The translations under genes and the position numbers were made by a program. From DYRB01 sp963802205 (GTDB lineage: Bacteria; Pseudomonadota; Gammaproteobacteria; Chromatiales; Chromatiaceae), in NCBI GenBank assembly GCA_963802205.1, contig CAWDHW010000001.1, forward strand, positions 1 to 36,903: a stretch of DNA of 36,903 nt. Direction: 5' to 3'. Of this stretch, positions 15,833 to 23,858 are shown piece after piece (positions within the stretch are counted from its first letter, which is position 1; every line of letters begins with the position of its first letter). The notes under the pieces are model-generated. The model was not told the origin of the DNA, ran no database searches, and saw only the letters and a list, made by a program, of their open reading frames with translations.

Positions 15833-15889
15833 GACCCAGCACCTTAGGATCGGAGCCGCCTGAGGCGGACCACTCCGACCCTGGAAAGC

Positions 15890-15925
15890 AAAAGCCCCAC
15901 GGACCTTCCGGTCCGTGGGGCTTTT
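15890..15925 (+). terminator. Bidirectional rho-independent terminator
   Basis: Arms AAAAGCCCCACGGACC (15890-15905) and GGTCCGTGGGGCTTTT (15910-15925) pair perfectly over 16 bases around a TTCC loop. The A-run and T-run at the ends give a U-tract on either strand. It lies between the convergent sulfur globule gene and cysS and can end both transcripts. Confidence 0.93.
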
Positions 15926-15939
15926 CGGTTGTTGGCTGT

Positions 15940-17322
15940 TTACCCCCGCCGCCAGGTGGTCCCGCCCGTGCCGTCCTCCAAGATCACCCCGGCCTGGGTC
16001 AGGGCGTCGCGGATGCGGTCCGCTTCGCCCCATTCCCTGGCCTTGCGTGCCTCGCGCCGCTGCCGGATCAGGTCCTCAATGTCGCCATCGCTCAGGCCAT
16101 CCGCCGCCGCACCGCCCTGGAGGTAGGCCTCGGGGTCGGACTGGAGTATGCCCAGCACCAGTCCTAAACGCCTCAACTCCGCCCCCAGGCCCGCCGCGGC
16201 GGCGGGGTCCTCGCCACGCAGGCGATTGATCTCTCGCACCATGTCGAACAAAACCGCCAGGGCGATCGGGGTGTTGAAGTCGTCGTCCATGGCGGCGGCG
16301 AAGCGCTCCCGGAAGGGCTGGCCACCGGCAGGTGCGACGGGGGCCAGCCCGCGCAGGCCGGTATAGAGGCGGGTCAGGGCGGCGCGGGCCCCTTGCAGGG
16401 ACTCGTCGTCGTAGTTCAGGGGGCTGCGGTACTGGCTGGTGAGGATGAAATAGCGCACCTCCTCCGGGCGGTAGCGCTCCAGGACCTCGCGAACCGTGAA
16501 GAAGTTGCCCAGGGACTTGGACATCTTTTCCTCGTTCACCCGCACGAAGCCGTTGTGCATCCATAGATTGACGAAGGGCTCGCCGGTAGCCCCCTCGGAC
16601 TGGGCGATCTCGTTCTCATGGTGGGGGAATTGCAGGTCGGCACCGCCGCCGTGGATGTCGAAGTGATTGCCCAGGGCACAGGTAGACATGGCCGAGCACT
16701 CGATGTGCCAGCCCGGACGGCCGTCGCCCCAGGGTGACGCCCAGGCGGGCTCGCCGGGCTTGGCCGCCTTCCACAGGGCAAAGTCCAGGGGGTCGCGCTT
16801 GGCCTCGCCGATCTCGACCCGGGCCCCGGCGCGCAGGTCCTCGGTGTCCTTGCCGGAGAGGCGGCCGTAGCCGGGGAAGCTCGCTACCGCGTAGTAGACA
16901 TCGCCATTGTCCGCCGCATAGGCGTGACCCTTTTGGATGAGGGTCTCGATCATGGCCAGGATCTCGTCCATGTGGCCGGTGGCCCGGGGCTCGTCCGTGG
17001 GGGGCAGGATGCCGAGCGCTTGCGAGTCCTCGTGCATGGCGGTGATGAAGCGTTCAGTCAGCGCCGGGAACGGCTCGCCACACTCATTGGCGCGATTGAT
17101 GATCTTGTCGTCGATGTCGGTGATGTTGCGGATGTAGGTCACCTCGAAGCCCAACTCCCGCAGGTAGCGGTAGACCACGTCGAAGACCACCATGACCCGC
17201 GCATGTCCCAGATGGCAGTAGTCGTAGACCGTCATGCCGCAGACATACATGCGAACCCTGCCGGGTTCGATGGGACGGAACTCCGCCTTGTCGCGGGTGA
17301 GGGTGTTGTAGATCTTGAGCAT
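15940..17322 (-). CDS. cysS: Cysteine-tRNA ligase
   Basis: Class I aminoacyl-tRNA synthetase that charges tRNA-Cys. The 460-residue product has the normal length and all key motifs. The HIGH-type sequence is HLGH (37-40) following YVCGMTVYDYC, the KMSKS loop is at 266-270, and the zinc site that recognises cysteine is C28, C209, H234 and E238 (the last two in FPHHENEIAQSE). The C-terminal DALR-type tRNA-binding helices end in DRIRDALTQAGVILEDG, typical of CysS. It ends just past the shared bidirectional terminator and is divergent from the prolyl isomerase genes, as in many gammaproteobacteria where cysS and ppi genes are neighbours. Confidence 0.98.
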   Translation of the reverse strand: MLKIYNTLTRDKAEFRPIEPGRVRMYVCGMTVYDYCHLGHARVMVVFDVVYRYLRELGFEVTYIRNITDIDDKIINRANECGEPFPALTERFITAMHEDSQALGILPPTDEPRATGHMDEILAMIETLIQKGHAYAADNGDVYYAVASFPGYGRLSGKDTEDLRAGARVEIGEAKRDPLDFALWKAAKPGEPAWASPWGDGRPGWHIECSAMSTCALGNHFDIHGGGADLQFPHHENEIAQSEGATGEPFVNLWMHNGFVRVNEEKMSKSLGNFFTVREVLERYRPEEVRYFILTSQYRSPLNYDDESLQGARAALTRLYTGLRGLAPVAPAGGQPFRERFAAAMDDDFNTPIALAVLFDMVREINRLRGEDPAAAAGLGAELRRLGLVLGILQSDPEAYLQGGAAADGLSDGDIEDLIRQRREARKAREWGEADRIRDALTQAGVILEDGTGGTTWRRG

Positions 17323-17399
17323 AGGGTACGACCGTTATCTGGGGCGAGAAATTGACGCGGCATGGTAGCAAAGCCCAGGGCGCCCACGAAGGTCGCGGC

Positions 17400-17428
17400 T
17401 TCCACATCCGCGGTAAAGCCTCTAAGAT
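17400..17428 (+). promoter_or_regulatory. Candidate sigma-70 promoter for the prolyl isomerase genes
   Basis: TTCCAC (17400-17405) and TAAGAT (17423-17428) are spaced by 17 bases. Transcription would start near 17435, about 45 bases before the first isomerase gene. The match is moderate and other promoters are possible in the 158-base divergent region with cysS. Confidence 0.4.
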
Positions 17429-17480
17429 CCGCGCTTCTTTTCGCACCACACCCCTACCGACCAACCCTGAGGAGTCCCCC

Positions 17481-18113
17481 ATGCGCCGCCTACTCGCCAC
17501 CGCGACCCTGCTGTTCGCCACCTTCGGTCTGACCCCACCCGCCCTGGCGGCCACGGAAGGCGGGCCTGCCGGAAGCGCAGGGGCGGTTTCAGGCTTGGCC
17601 GCCAACCCCCAGGTCCTGATCAAGACCAGCCTCGGGGACATCACCGTCGAGCTCGACGAGGTCAAGGCGCCAGCCACAGTCAAGAACTTCCTCGGCTACG
17701 TCGATGACGGCCACTACAAGGACACCCAATTCCACCGCGTCATCAAGGGCTTCATGATCCAGGGCGGCGGCTACGGAGCCGACTTCAGCGAGAAGCCCAC
17801 CCGCGCGCCGGTCGCCAACGAGGCCGACAACGGTCTGAAGAACGCCCGCGGGACCATCGCCATGGCCCGCACCAACGACCCTAACTCGGCCACCGCCCAG
17901 TTCTTCATCAATCATGTGGACAACGCCATGCTCGACCACAAGGCCAAGACCCCGCGCGGTTGGGGTTACGCCGTGTTCGGCAAGGTGACCTCCGGCATGG
18001 ACGTAGTGGACAAGATCGCCGAGGTCCCCACCGGGGCCAATGCCAACCGCATGACCGACGTCCCCAAGACCCCGGTCATGATCGAGTCCATCACCCGCAT
18101 CCCGGCCAAGTGA
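17481..18113 (+). CDS. ppiA: Periplasmic cyclophilin-type peptidyl-prolyl cis-trans isomerase
   Basis: Catalyses cis-trans isomerisation of peptidyl-proline bonds during folding of exported proteins. The 210-residue precursor has a signal peptide ending PPALA about residue 23, so the enzyme is periplasmic. The cyclophilin core includes FHRVIKGFMIQGGGYGADF with the catalytic Arg, ARTNDPNSATAQFFINHVDN, and WGYAVFGKV. The ATG at 17481 is chosen because TGAGGAGT lies just upstream and gives the signal peptide; the frame is open 43 codons earlier with no export features. A cytoplasmic paralogue (ppiB) begins 11 bases after the stop, so the two are tandem duplicates with different locations. Confidence 0.93.
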   Translation: MRRLLATATLLFATFGLTPPALAATEGGPAGSAGAVSGLAANPQVLIKTSLGDITVELDEVKAPATVKNFLGYVDDGHYKDTQFHRVIKGFMIQGGGYGADFSEKPTRAPVANEADNGLKNARGTIAMARTNDPNSATAQFFINHVDNAMLDHKAKTPRGWGYAVFGKVTSGMDVVDKIAEVPTGANANRMTDVPKTPVMIESITRIPAK

Positions 18114-18124
18114 GGCAGTCCCCG

Positions 18125-18613
18125 ATGATCAAGCTCACCACCAACCACGGCGACATCCTGGTCGAACTCGACGTCGCCAAAGCCCCGCTGACCGCCGCCA
18201 ATTTCGAGCAGTACGTCCGTGACGGGCACTACGATGGAACCCTGTTCCACCGGGTGATCAACGGCTTCATGATCCAGGGCGGGGGCATGAATACCGACTT
18301 CATCCAGAAGCCGACCCGCGCCGCGGTTGCCAACGAGGCCAAGAACGGCCTCAAGAACACCGTCGGGACCCTCGCCATGGCCAGAACCAGTGACCCACAC
18401 TCGGCCACGGCCCAGTTCTTCATCAACGTCGGGAACAACGGCTTCCTCGACTACCCGGGCCAGGACGGCTGGGGCTACTGCGTCTTCGGGAAGGTCGTCG
18501 AGGGCATGGACGTGGTCGACGCCATCAAGGGTGTGGCCACTGGCAACCGCCACGGGCACCAGGACGTGCCGCGTGAGGACGTGATCATCGAGAAGGCCGC
18601 TGTGGTGGCGTAG
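18125..18613 (+). CDS. ppiB: Cytoplasmic cyclophilin-type peptidyl-prolyl cis-trans isomerase
   Basis: 162-residue cyclophilin without signal peptide, hence cytoplasmic. It starts MIKLTTNHGDILVELD and carries FHRVINGFMIQGGGMNTDF, ARTSDPHSATAQFFINVGNN and WGYCVFGKVVEGMDVVDAI, all typical of PpiB. It is about 60% identical by eye to the preceding periplasmic enzyme over the core, implying tandem duplication. The 11-base gap and lack of a terminator suggest one transcript. In many gammaproteobacteria lpxH follows ppiB directly; here a minus-strand DsrE-like gene separates them. Confidence 0.94.
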   Translation: MIKLTTNHGDILVELDVAKAPLTAANFEQYVRDGHYDGTLFHRVINGFMIQGGGMNTDFIQKPTRAAVANEAKNGLKNTVGTLAMARTSDPHSATAQFFINVGNNGFLDYPGQDGWGYCVFGKVVEGMDVVDAIKGVATGNRHGHQDVPREDVIIEKAAVVA

Positions 18614-18675
18614 TCCGTAGCCCCGTAGGGCGGGCCCTGAGCAAACGCGAACCGGCCCGCCCCCCGAGACCACCG

Positions 18676-19143
18676 TCAGGGCTTGATGTAGGCGTAGCCC
18701 CGGGATTGGAGAATACCGAGCTGAGCGACCCCGGAAGGGACCACGTCCGCGGGGTTGACGTCGTACAGGTCCTTCCCCGCGTCCACATTGCGGCCCTTCA
18801 GGGTGTTACCGCACACCTGGAACTGCACGCCCTTCTCCTTGAGGCCGGCAATCTTCGGCTGCATCTCGTCCGTCGCGTTGGCGGTCTTCATCTTGGTGCG
18901 GGCCATGGCATCCGGGTACAGCAGGAGGGAGAGCCCGTCGCCGTGCAGCACCACCTTGATCTCGATGTTCTCGGAGCCGACCGCATTCAGGTGGTTAAGG
19001 ATGTTGCCAAGGGCGGCGCTCTGCTGGGCCGCCTCACCGCCGTTGATGTGGTACACGACTTTCTGCTTCGGTTCGTCGGCGGACACTATCCCGGCCAAGA
19101 GTACCAGGGTACCGAGCAGCAAGGCCTTCAAGCTATTCATCAT
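18676..19143 (-). CDS. Exported DsrE-like family protein
   Basis: 155-residue precursor with a signal peptide (MMNSLKALLLGTLVLLAGIVSA, cleavage before DEPKQK). It is followed by a DsrE/DsrF-like fold: KVVYHINGGEAAQQSAALGNILNHL, then IEIKVVLHGDGLSLL, then GVQFQVCGNTLKGRNV. The single Cys (C111) in VCGNTL sits where DsrE-like proteins carry the persulfide-active Cys. In sulfur oxidisers, relatives of this fold relay sulfane sulfur; an extracytoplasmic form could do so outside the cytoplasm, which is inference. The start at 19143 has GGAG eight bases upstream. The frame is open far upstream but only as non-exported low-complexity sequence. It lies between ppiB and lpxH in the opposite orientation. 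Confidence 0.88.
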   Translation of the reverse strand: MMNSLKALLLGTLVLLAGIVSADEPKQKVVYHINGGEAAQQSAALGNILNHLNAVGSENIEIKVVLHGDGLSLLLYPDAMARTKMKTANATDEMQPKIAGLKEKGVQFQVCGNTLKGRNVDAGKDLYDVNPADVVPSGVAQLGILQSRGYAYIKP

Positions 19144-19470
19144 CACGATTTCTCCCAAGATTGACGACACGATTGAGCCGGACCCGGCTTGTGGGGGTGG
19201 CGCCCCGCGGCCGACCGGATGGGCCGAACCATATCCCGCCGGATACCCAGAGTAAACTTGTGCAAACGTGCATACGGAATGGGGTTTTCCACTAGGGAAA
19301 CGCCGACCAAAACGGCACTCCGGTGGGACAATCCGGGGGCCGACAGTCGGTTGCACGTCGGCCGACCCTGGGGGACCCTGGCCGTGGCCTCCTGGCACCC
19401 AGCGGCCCGGATCGGCGGCCCTGGTGAACCGCTGCGCCTGGCCCCACCAAGAGACCCGCGAGGTCACCCC
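19144..19470. other. Divergent intergenic region of the DsrE-like gene and lpxH
   Basis: A 327-base region between two divergent starts, so it should carry both promoters, but I see no strong box. A direct repeat GTGCA (two copies, around 19260-19272) lies in the middle and could be a regulator half-site. The lpxH ribosome site is GAGG about 7 bases before its ATG. No gene is supported. Confidence 0.4.
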
Positions 19471-20199
19471 ATGTCCGAGACCCTCTTCATCTCCGACCTG
19501 CACCTGTCCCCGGATCGCCCGGGAACGGTGGACCTGCTCGTAGGTTTCCTCGCCGCCCGGGCCCGCCAGGCCCAGCGCCTGTATATCCTCGGGGACCTCT
19601 TCGACGCCTGGATCGGCGACGATGACGACTCCCCACCCTCCCCCGCCGTCTGCGCCGCCCTGCGGGGCCTCACCCAGGCCGGGACTGCGTGCAACGTCAT
19701 GCACGGCAACCGCGACTTCCTCCTCGGCCGTCGCTTCGTCCGCGACACCGGCTGCACCCTGCTCAAGGACCCCACACTCATCGACTTAGGCGGCAGCCCG
19801 ACCCTCCTGATGCACGGCGACCTGCTCTGTACCGATGACGTTGCCTACCAGCGCTTCCGTCGGCGTATCCGTAACCCGCTGATTCAGAACTTGTTCCTCT
19901 GGAAGTCCCTAGCCAGCCGGCGGGCCATTGCGGCCGACTACCGCCGCAAGAGCGGAGCGGCGACGGCGGCAAAGACCGAGACGATCATGGACGTCAACGC
20001 GGACACCGTGGCGCGCTACCTGACCCGCTATGGCGCCAGGAACTTAGTCCACGGCCACACCCATCGCCCTGCCGACCACCGCCTGGACCTCCCCGACGGC
20101 CTGGCCACCCGTCGCGTCCTGGCGGAGTGGCACCCGGACCACGGCGAGGCGCTGGTCTGGTGCGACGGGGACTGGCGGCGAGAGGCGATCACCCCCTGA
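19471..20199 (+). CDS. lpxH: UDP-2,3-diacylglucosamine diphosphatase LpxH
   Basis: Metallophosphoesterase of lipid A synthesis that cleaves UDP-2,3-diacylglucosamine to lipid X and UMP at the inner face of the membrane. Metal ligands appear in order: SDLHL (D9, H11), GDLFD (D42), HGNRD (N80), MHGD (H115) and HGHTH (H194, H196). The 242-residue length is normal. The ATG at 19471 is chosen because the product then begins with the metal-binding SDLHL strand and GAGG lies upstream; the extra 94 codons of open frame are not family sequence. The gene converges with the L,D-transpeptidase gene 15 bases away. Confidence 0.96.
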   Translation: MSETLFISDLHLSPDRPGTVDLLVGFLAARARQAQRLYILGDLFDAWIGDDDDSPPSPAVCAALRGLTQAGTACNVMHGNRDFLLGRRFVRDTGCTLLKDPTLIDLGGSPTLLMHGDLLCTDDVAYQRFRRRIRNPLIQNLFLWKSLASRRAIAADYRRKSGAATAAKTETIMDVNADTVARYLTRYGARNLVHGHTHRPADHRLDLPDGLATRRVLAEWHPDHGEALVWCDGDWRREAITP

Positions 20200-20207
20200 T
20201 TGGGGGT
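20191..20207 (+). terminator. Small hairpin between lpxH and the L,D-transpeptidase gene
   Basis: ACCCCC (20191-20196) and GGGGGT (20202-20207) pair around TGATT, which contains the lpxH stop codon. It lies where two convergent transcripts meet. The six-base stem and absence of a U-run make termination only possible. Confidence 0.3.
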
Positions 20208-20214
20208 CGAGGCA

Positions 20215-22263
20215 TCAGAGGCCAGGGCGGGACAAGTCACCCGGGATAGCAGCGACCTCAGGCTTAGGTACCTGAGGGACCGGGGCCATTTCGGCCTCGG
20301 TGGGCCGCGGCGACTGGGCGCCTCCGGGGGCCGTTTCCGGACCCGGTTCCGGGGTAGGGACGGATTCCGGCACCTGGGCCGGCTCCGGGGGCGGTGGGAG
20401 CTTGACCCGCAACCGGGCCGGACCGTTCAGGGCTGCGAGAACGGCGGCGTCCCGACCGTAGATGTCGCTGCGGAAGCGCACCCCGCCGTGCCCCAGACCC
20501 TCCGCCGTCCAGTAGGACAAAACGATGTCCAGGGGCCGCTTGAGGCGGACGGTGCGGGTCTTGCCGGTGGCCACAAGGTCCTTGAGACTGGCCACGCTGT
20601 AGCGCTCCGGCTGGCCCAGGACGCGCTCGGCCAGTTCGAAGGGACGATCCACCCGGACGCAGCCGGAGCTTGTCATGCGCACCGGGCGGGCGAAGAGGGC
20701 GCGGCTGGGTGTGTCGTGCAGATACACCGAAAAGCGATTGGGGAAGATGAACTTGATCTGCCCCAGGGCCGCCTTCTGGCCGCCGCCGTCCTGACGCAGG
20801 GTATAGGGGAAGCTGCCGGCCGGGTGGTTCCAGTTGACCGCCGACAGGGGCACGCTGCGACCGTTGCGATCGATGGCCTTGAGCCCCTTCTTGGCCACAT
20901 AGGCGGGGTTGACCCGGGCCTTGGGCAGGATGTCGTCCTTGAGGATGGTGGGCGGCACCGTCCAGGTGGGATTCAGTTCGAGGTACTCGACCTGGTCGCG
21001 GAAGGTCGGGGTCTGGCGGTCCGGCCGACCGACTTGGGCCTTGGTCGTCCATAGGGACTCAGCCCCGTGCATGACGTGGACCTGGAAGCCGATGATGTCC
21101 ACCAGCAGGTGGTCCTCGGGCAGGTCGCGGTAGACCCAGCGCATGCGCTCCAGGTTGACGCGAATCTGCTCGATACGCTTTTCCACTGGGACATTGAGAT
21201 CAACCAACGTCTGACCCCCGACCACACCGTCCGCCGGCAGCCCGTGCCCCTTCTGGAAGGCTATGACCGCCGCCTTGAGGTCTGCATCAAAGAGCTTGGG
21301 GTCCGCTGGGTCCGGCCTGACATACTCGCCCCCGGCCCGCAGCCGCTGGCGCAGGGCAGTCACCCGCCCGTCCCGCGCCCCCTGGACCAGCTTGGGCCCC
21401 GCCGGGATCTTGCCCCAGCCGCCTCTGGCCGCGGCGGCCCGGTACTTGGCCAGGCCCTCCTTGAGGCGGCTATAGAAGACTGGCTCCCGCACCAGGTCGG
21501 TCAAATGCGTGCCCAGGTTCGGGGCATCCAGGGCCGCGCCGATCTGTGTGACCAGATCCTCGATGGCGGCGGGCTCGGTGTAGTTGAGTTTACGGTCGAT
21601 GGCCACCGGATCGACCTTGCCGAACAGCCGATGGTGGATATAGCGCAACAGACTGTCACTGAGGAGCACGTCGGCATCGTCCCGGGCCTGCCCCTGGAGC
21701 CCCGCCAGGCCCTTGTCCCCCAGGGTCCGGAGGATGACCTGCTGATGGAAATCCGCGGGGTCGAGCCCATCCTCCGGGCTCCGGGCGATGGCACGCAGCA
21801 GGGCGTCCACCTGCCCCTGGTGTCGCCAGACCAGGTCATTGCCCCGCTGGCGGTAAAGCTCCACCAGCACCGGGGCCGATGCCAGGGCGACCTTGTGGCC
21901 CCCTGGGGCAAGCGTTGGTCCTGACTGGCCCGCGATGCTCTCCAGGCGACCCCGGAGCGGGCCGTCTGGCTCGCTGGCCTGGGCCGCCGCTGGGGTCACA
22001 GTCGAGGTCACAGTTGGGGCCACCGTCGGGGCCTGCGTGGCTGGCAGGGCCGTCGCGGTGGTTGCCGACCCCGGCCCTGTCTGAACGGAGGCCGGGCCCA
22101 GAGGCAGGCTCGGAGCTGAAACCTGGCCGGGGTAGGTCAGTTGGATCTGAAGCTTGCCCGGCCCCTGAACCTGCTGACCAGGTTGGGTCTCGGCCAGGGC
22201 CGCGCCGGCCAGGCTGGCGGCCAGGGTCAACAACAATAGGCGGACCCGTCGGGTCTGAAACAT
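20215..22263 (-). CDS. L,D-transpeptidase, YcbB/LdtD type
   Basis: Periplasmic enzyme forming 3-3 crosslinks in peptidoglycan. The 682-residue precursor starts with a signal peptide (MFQTRRVRLLLLTLAASLAG, cleavage about residue 24). An unusual Pro/Thr/Ala/Val-rich stretch (about 25-110) follows, then the scaffold domain found in YcbB. A peptidoglycan-binding repeat (FDADLKAAVIAFQKGHGLPADG, about 322-345) comes next. The catalytic YkuD domain (about 385-570) has its nucleophile C535 in SSGCVRVD, preceded by HDTPSRALF. The C terminus is again Pro/Glu-rich (about 620-682). The ATG at 22263 is used because GGAG lies upstream and it gives the signal peptide; 37 further open codons precede it. Both low-complexity flanks are longer than in E. 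coli LdtD (615 residues). Confidence 0.93.
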   Translation of the reverse strand: MFQTRRVRLLLLTLAASLAGAALAETQPGQQVQGPGKLQIQLTYPGQVSAPSLPLGPASVQTGPGSATTATALPATQAPTVAPTVTSTVTPAAAQASEPDGPLRGRLESIAGQSGPTLAPGGHKVALASAPVLVELYRQRGNDLVWRHQGQVDALLRAIARSPEDGLDPADFHQQVILRTLGDKGLAGLQGQARDDADVLLSDSLLRYIHHRLFGKVDPVAIDRKLNYTEPAAIEDLVTQIGAALDAPNLGTHLTDLVREPVFYSRLKEGLAKYRAAAARGGWGKIPAGPKLVQGARDGRVTALRQRLRAGGEYVRPDPADPKLFDADLKAAVIAFQKGHGLPADGVVGGQTLVDLNVPVEKRIEQIRVNLERMRWVYRDLPEDHLLVDIIGFQVHVMHGAESLWTTKAQVGRPDRQTPTFRDQVEYLELNPTWTVPPTILKDDILPKARVNPAYVAKKGLKAIDRNGRSVPLSAVNWNHPAGSFPYTLRQDGGGQKAALGQIKFIFPNRFSVYLHDTPSRALFARPVRMTSSGCVRVDRPFELAERVLGQPERYSVASLKDLVATGKTRTVRLKRPLDIVLSYWTAEGLGHGGVRFRSDIYGRDAAVLAALNGPARLRVKLPPPPEPAQVPESVPTPEPGPETAPGGAQSPRPTEAEMAPVPQVPKPEVAAIPGDLSRPGL

Positions 22264-22367
22264 CACTCCATCCTCAAACAATGCAGTCCGGCGGTATGGG
22301 CCCGGCGCTGGGGGTGCGGACAAGGCGTGGATTCTATCCCAGGGCAGAGCCCGACCCACAGTTGGAA

Positions 22368-23858
22368 TCAGCACTCCCCAACCGCCTGTACCCTACCCTC
22401 CTCGTCCACCGACTCCAGCCGGACGGTGAAGCCCCAGAGGCGGCGCAGGTGCCGGAGCATCTCCGGGACGCTCTCTCCCAGCGGCCGGCGGTTGTATCGG
22501 TAGTGACGCAGCGTCAGCGAGCGGTCGCCGCGCCGGTCCACGTTGAAGACCTGGATGTTGGGCTCGCGACTGCCGAGGTTGTACTGATCCGCCAAGGCCT
22601 GACGCAGGGCCCGGTAGCCCGCCTCCTCATGGATGGCGGTGATGCCCAGGGTCTCCTCGCGGTCGTCGTCGCGCACCGCGAAGAGGCGAAATTCCCGCAT
22701 GAGGTTCGGCGACAGGTATTGGGCGATGAAGCTCTCGTCCTTGTAGTTGCGCATGGCAAAGTCCAGCACCTTGTGCCAGTCCTGACCGGCGAAGTCCGGG
22801 AACCAGTGCCGGTCCTCGTCCGTGGGGTCCTCACAGATGCGGCGGATGTCCCGCATCATGGCGAACCCCAGGGCATAAGGGTTGATGCCGTTGTAGTAGG
22901 GGACATCGAAGGGGGGCTGGAAGACCACACCGGTATGGGACTGGAGAAACTCCATCATGAAACCGTCACCCAGCTTGCCTTGGTCGTAGAGGTCATTGAG
23001 CAGGGTGTAATGCCAGAAGGTGGCCCAGCCCTCGTTCATCACCTGAGTCTGGCGCTGAGGGTAGAAGTACTGGCTCAACTTGCGCACGATGCGCAGGACC
23101 TCGCGCTGCCAGGGCTCCAGCAGCGGGGCGTGCTTCTCGATGAAGTAGAGGATGTTCTCCTGGGGCTCGTCGGGGAAGCGCGGGGCTCGGTGCGCCGCCT
23201 CCGCCTCGTCCGCCCGCGGCAAGGTGCGCCACAGGTCGTTGACCTGGAGTTGCAGGTAGGCCTCGCGCTCCTGCTGGCGGCGCTGTTCCTCGGCCATGGA
23301 CAGCGGCGCCGGGCGCTTGTAGCGATCCACCCCGTGGTTCATCAGGGCATGGCAGGAGTCGAGCAGGGCTTCGACCTCGGCTTCCCCATAGCGCTCCTCG
23401 CACTCGGCGATATAGCGCCGGGCGAACACCAGGTAGTCGATGATGGCGTCGGCACTGGTCCAGGCCCGGAACAGGTAATTGCCCTTGAAGAAGCTGTTGT
23501 GGCCATAGCAGGCGTGGGCTATGACCAGGGCCTGCATCGGCAATGTGTTCTCCTCCATGAGGTAGGCGATGCAGGGGTCCGAGTTGATGACGATCTCATA
23601 GGCCAGCCCCATCTGGCCGCGGCGATAGGTCTGCTCCGTGGAGACGAACTGTTTGCCGAAGGACCAATGCTGATAGCCGATGGGCAGCCCGATGGACGAG
23701 TAGGCGTCGATCATCTGCTCCGAGGAGATGACCTCGATCTGATTGGCGTAGGTATCCAGGCCATGGACGTTGTGTGCGATCTCCGCGATCTCCCGGTCGA
23801 AGCGTTCGAGCAGCGGGAAGGTCCACTCGGAGGAGTCGGAAATGATGCGATCGGTCAT
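22368..23858 (-). CDS. spoVR: SpoVR family protein
   Basis: 496-residue soluble protein of the SpoVR/YcgB family, third gene of the prkA operon. Its biochemical role is unknown; family members go with PrkA and YeaH and matter for spore cortex in Bacillus and for stress responses elsewhere. Recognisable stretches are YPIGYQHWSFGK-like sequence (GLPIGYQHWSFGKQF, about 57-71), HACYGHNSFFKGNYLF (about 114-129, with two conserved His), QVMNEGWATFWHY (about 271-283) and PYYNGINPYALGFAM. The His/Glu pattern HxxxH plus NEGWA could bind metal, which is inference. The ATG at 23858 overlaps the yeaH stop as ATGA, so translation is coupled. A larger upstream frame is the shadow of yeaH. Confidence 0.96.
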   Translation of the reverse strand: MTDRIISDSSEWTFPLLERFDREIAEIAHNVHGLDTYANQIEVISSEQMIDAYSSIGLPIGYQHWSFGKQFVSTEQTYRRGQMGLAYEIVINSDPCIAYLMEENTLPMQALVIAHACYGHNSFFKGNYLFRAWTSADAIIDYLVFARRYIAECEERYGEAEVEALLDSCHALMNHGVDRYKRPAPLSMAEEQRRQQEREAYLQLQVNDLWRTLPRADEAEAAHRAPRFPDEPQENILYFIEKHAPLLEPWQREVLRIVRKLSQYFYPQRQTQVMNEGWATFWHYTLLNDLYDQGKLGDGFMMEFLQSHTGVVFQPPFDVPYYNGINPYALGFAMMRDIRRICEDPTDEDRHWFPDFAGQDWHKVLDFAMRNYKDESFIAQYLSPNLMREFRLFAVRDDDREETLGITAIHEEAGYRALRQALADQYNLGSREPNIQVFNVDRRGDRSLTLRHYRYNRRPLGESVPEMLRHLRRLWGFTVRLESVDEEGRVQAVGEC

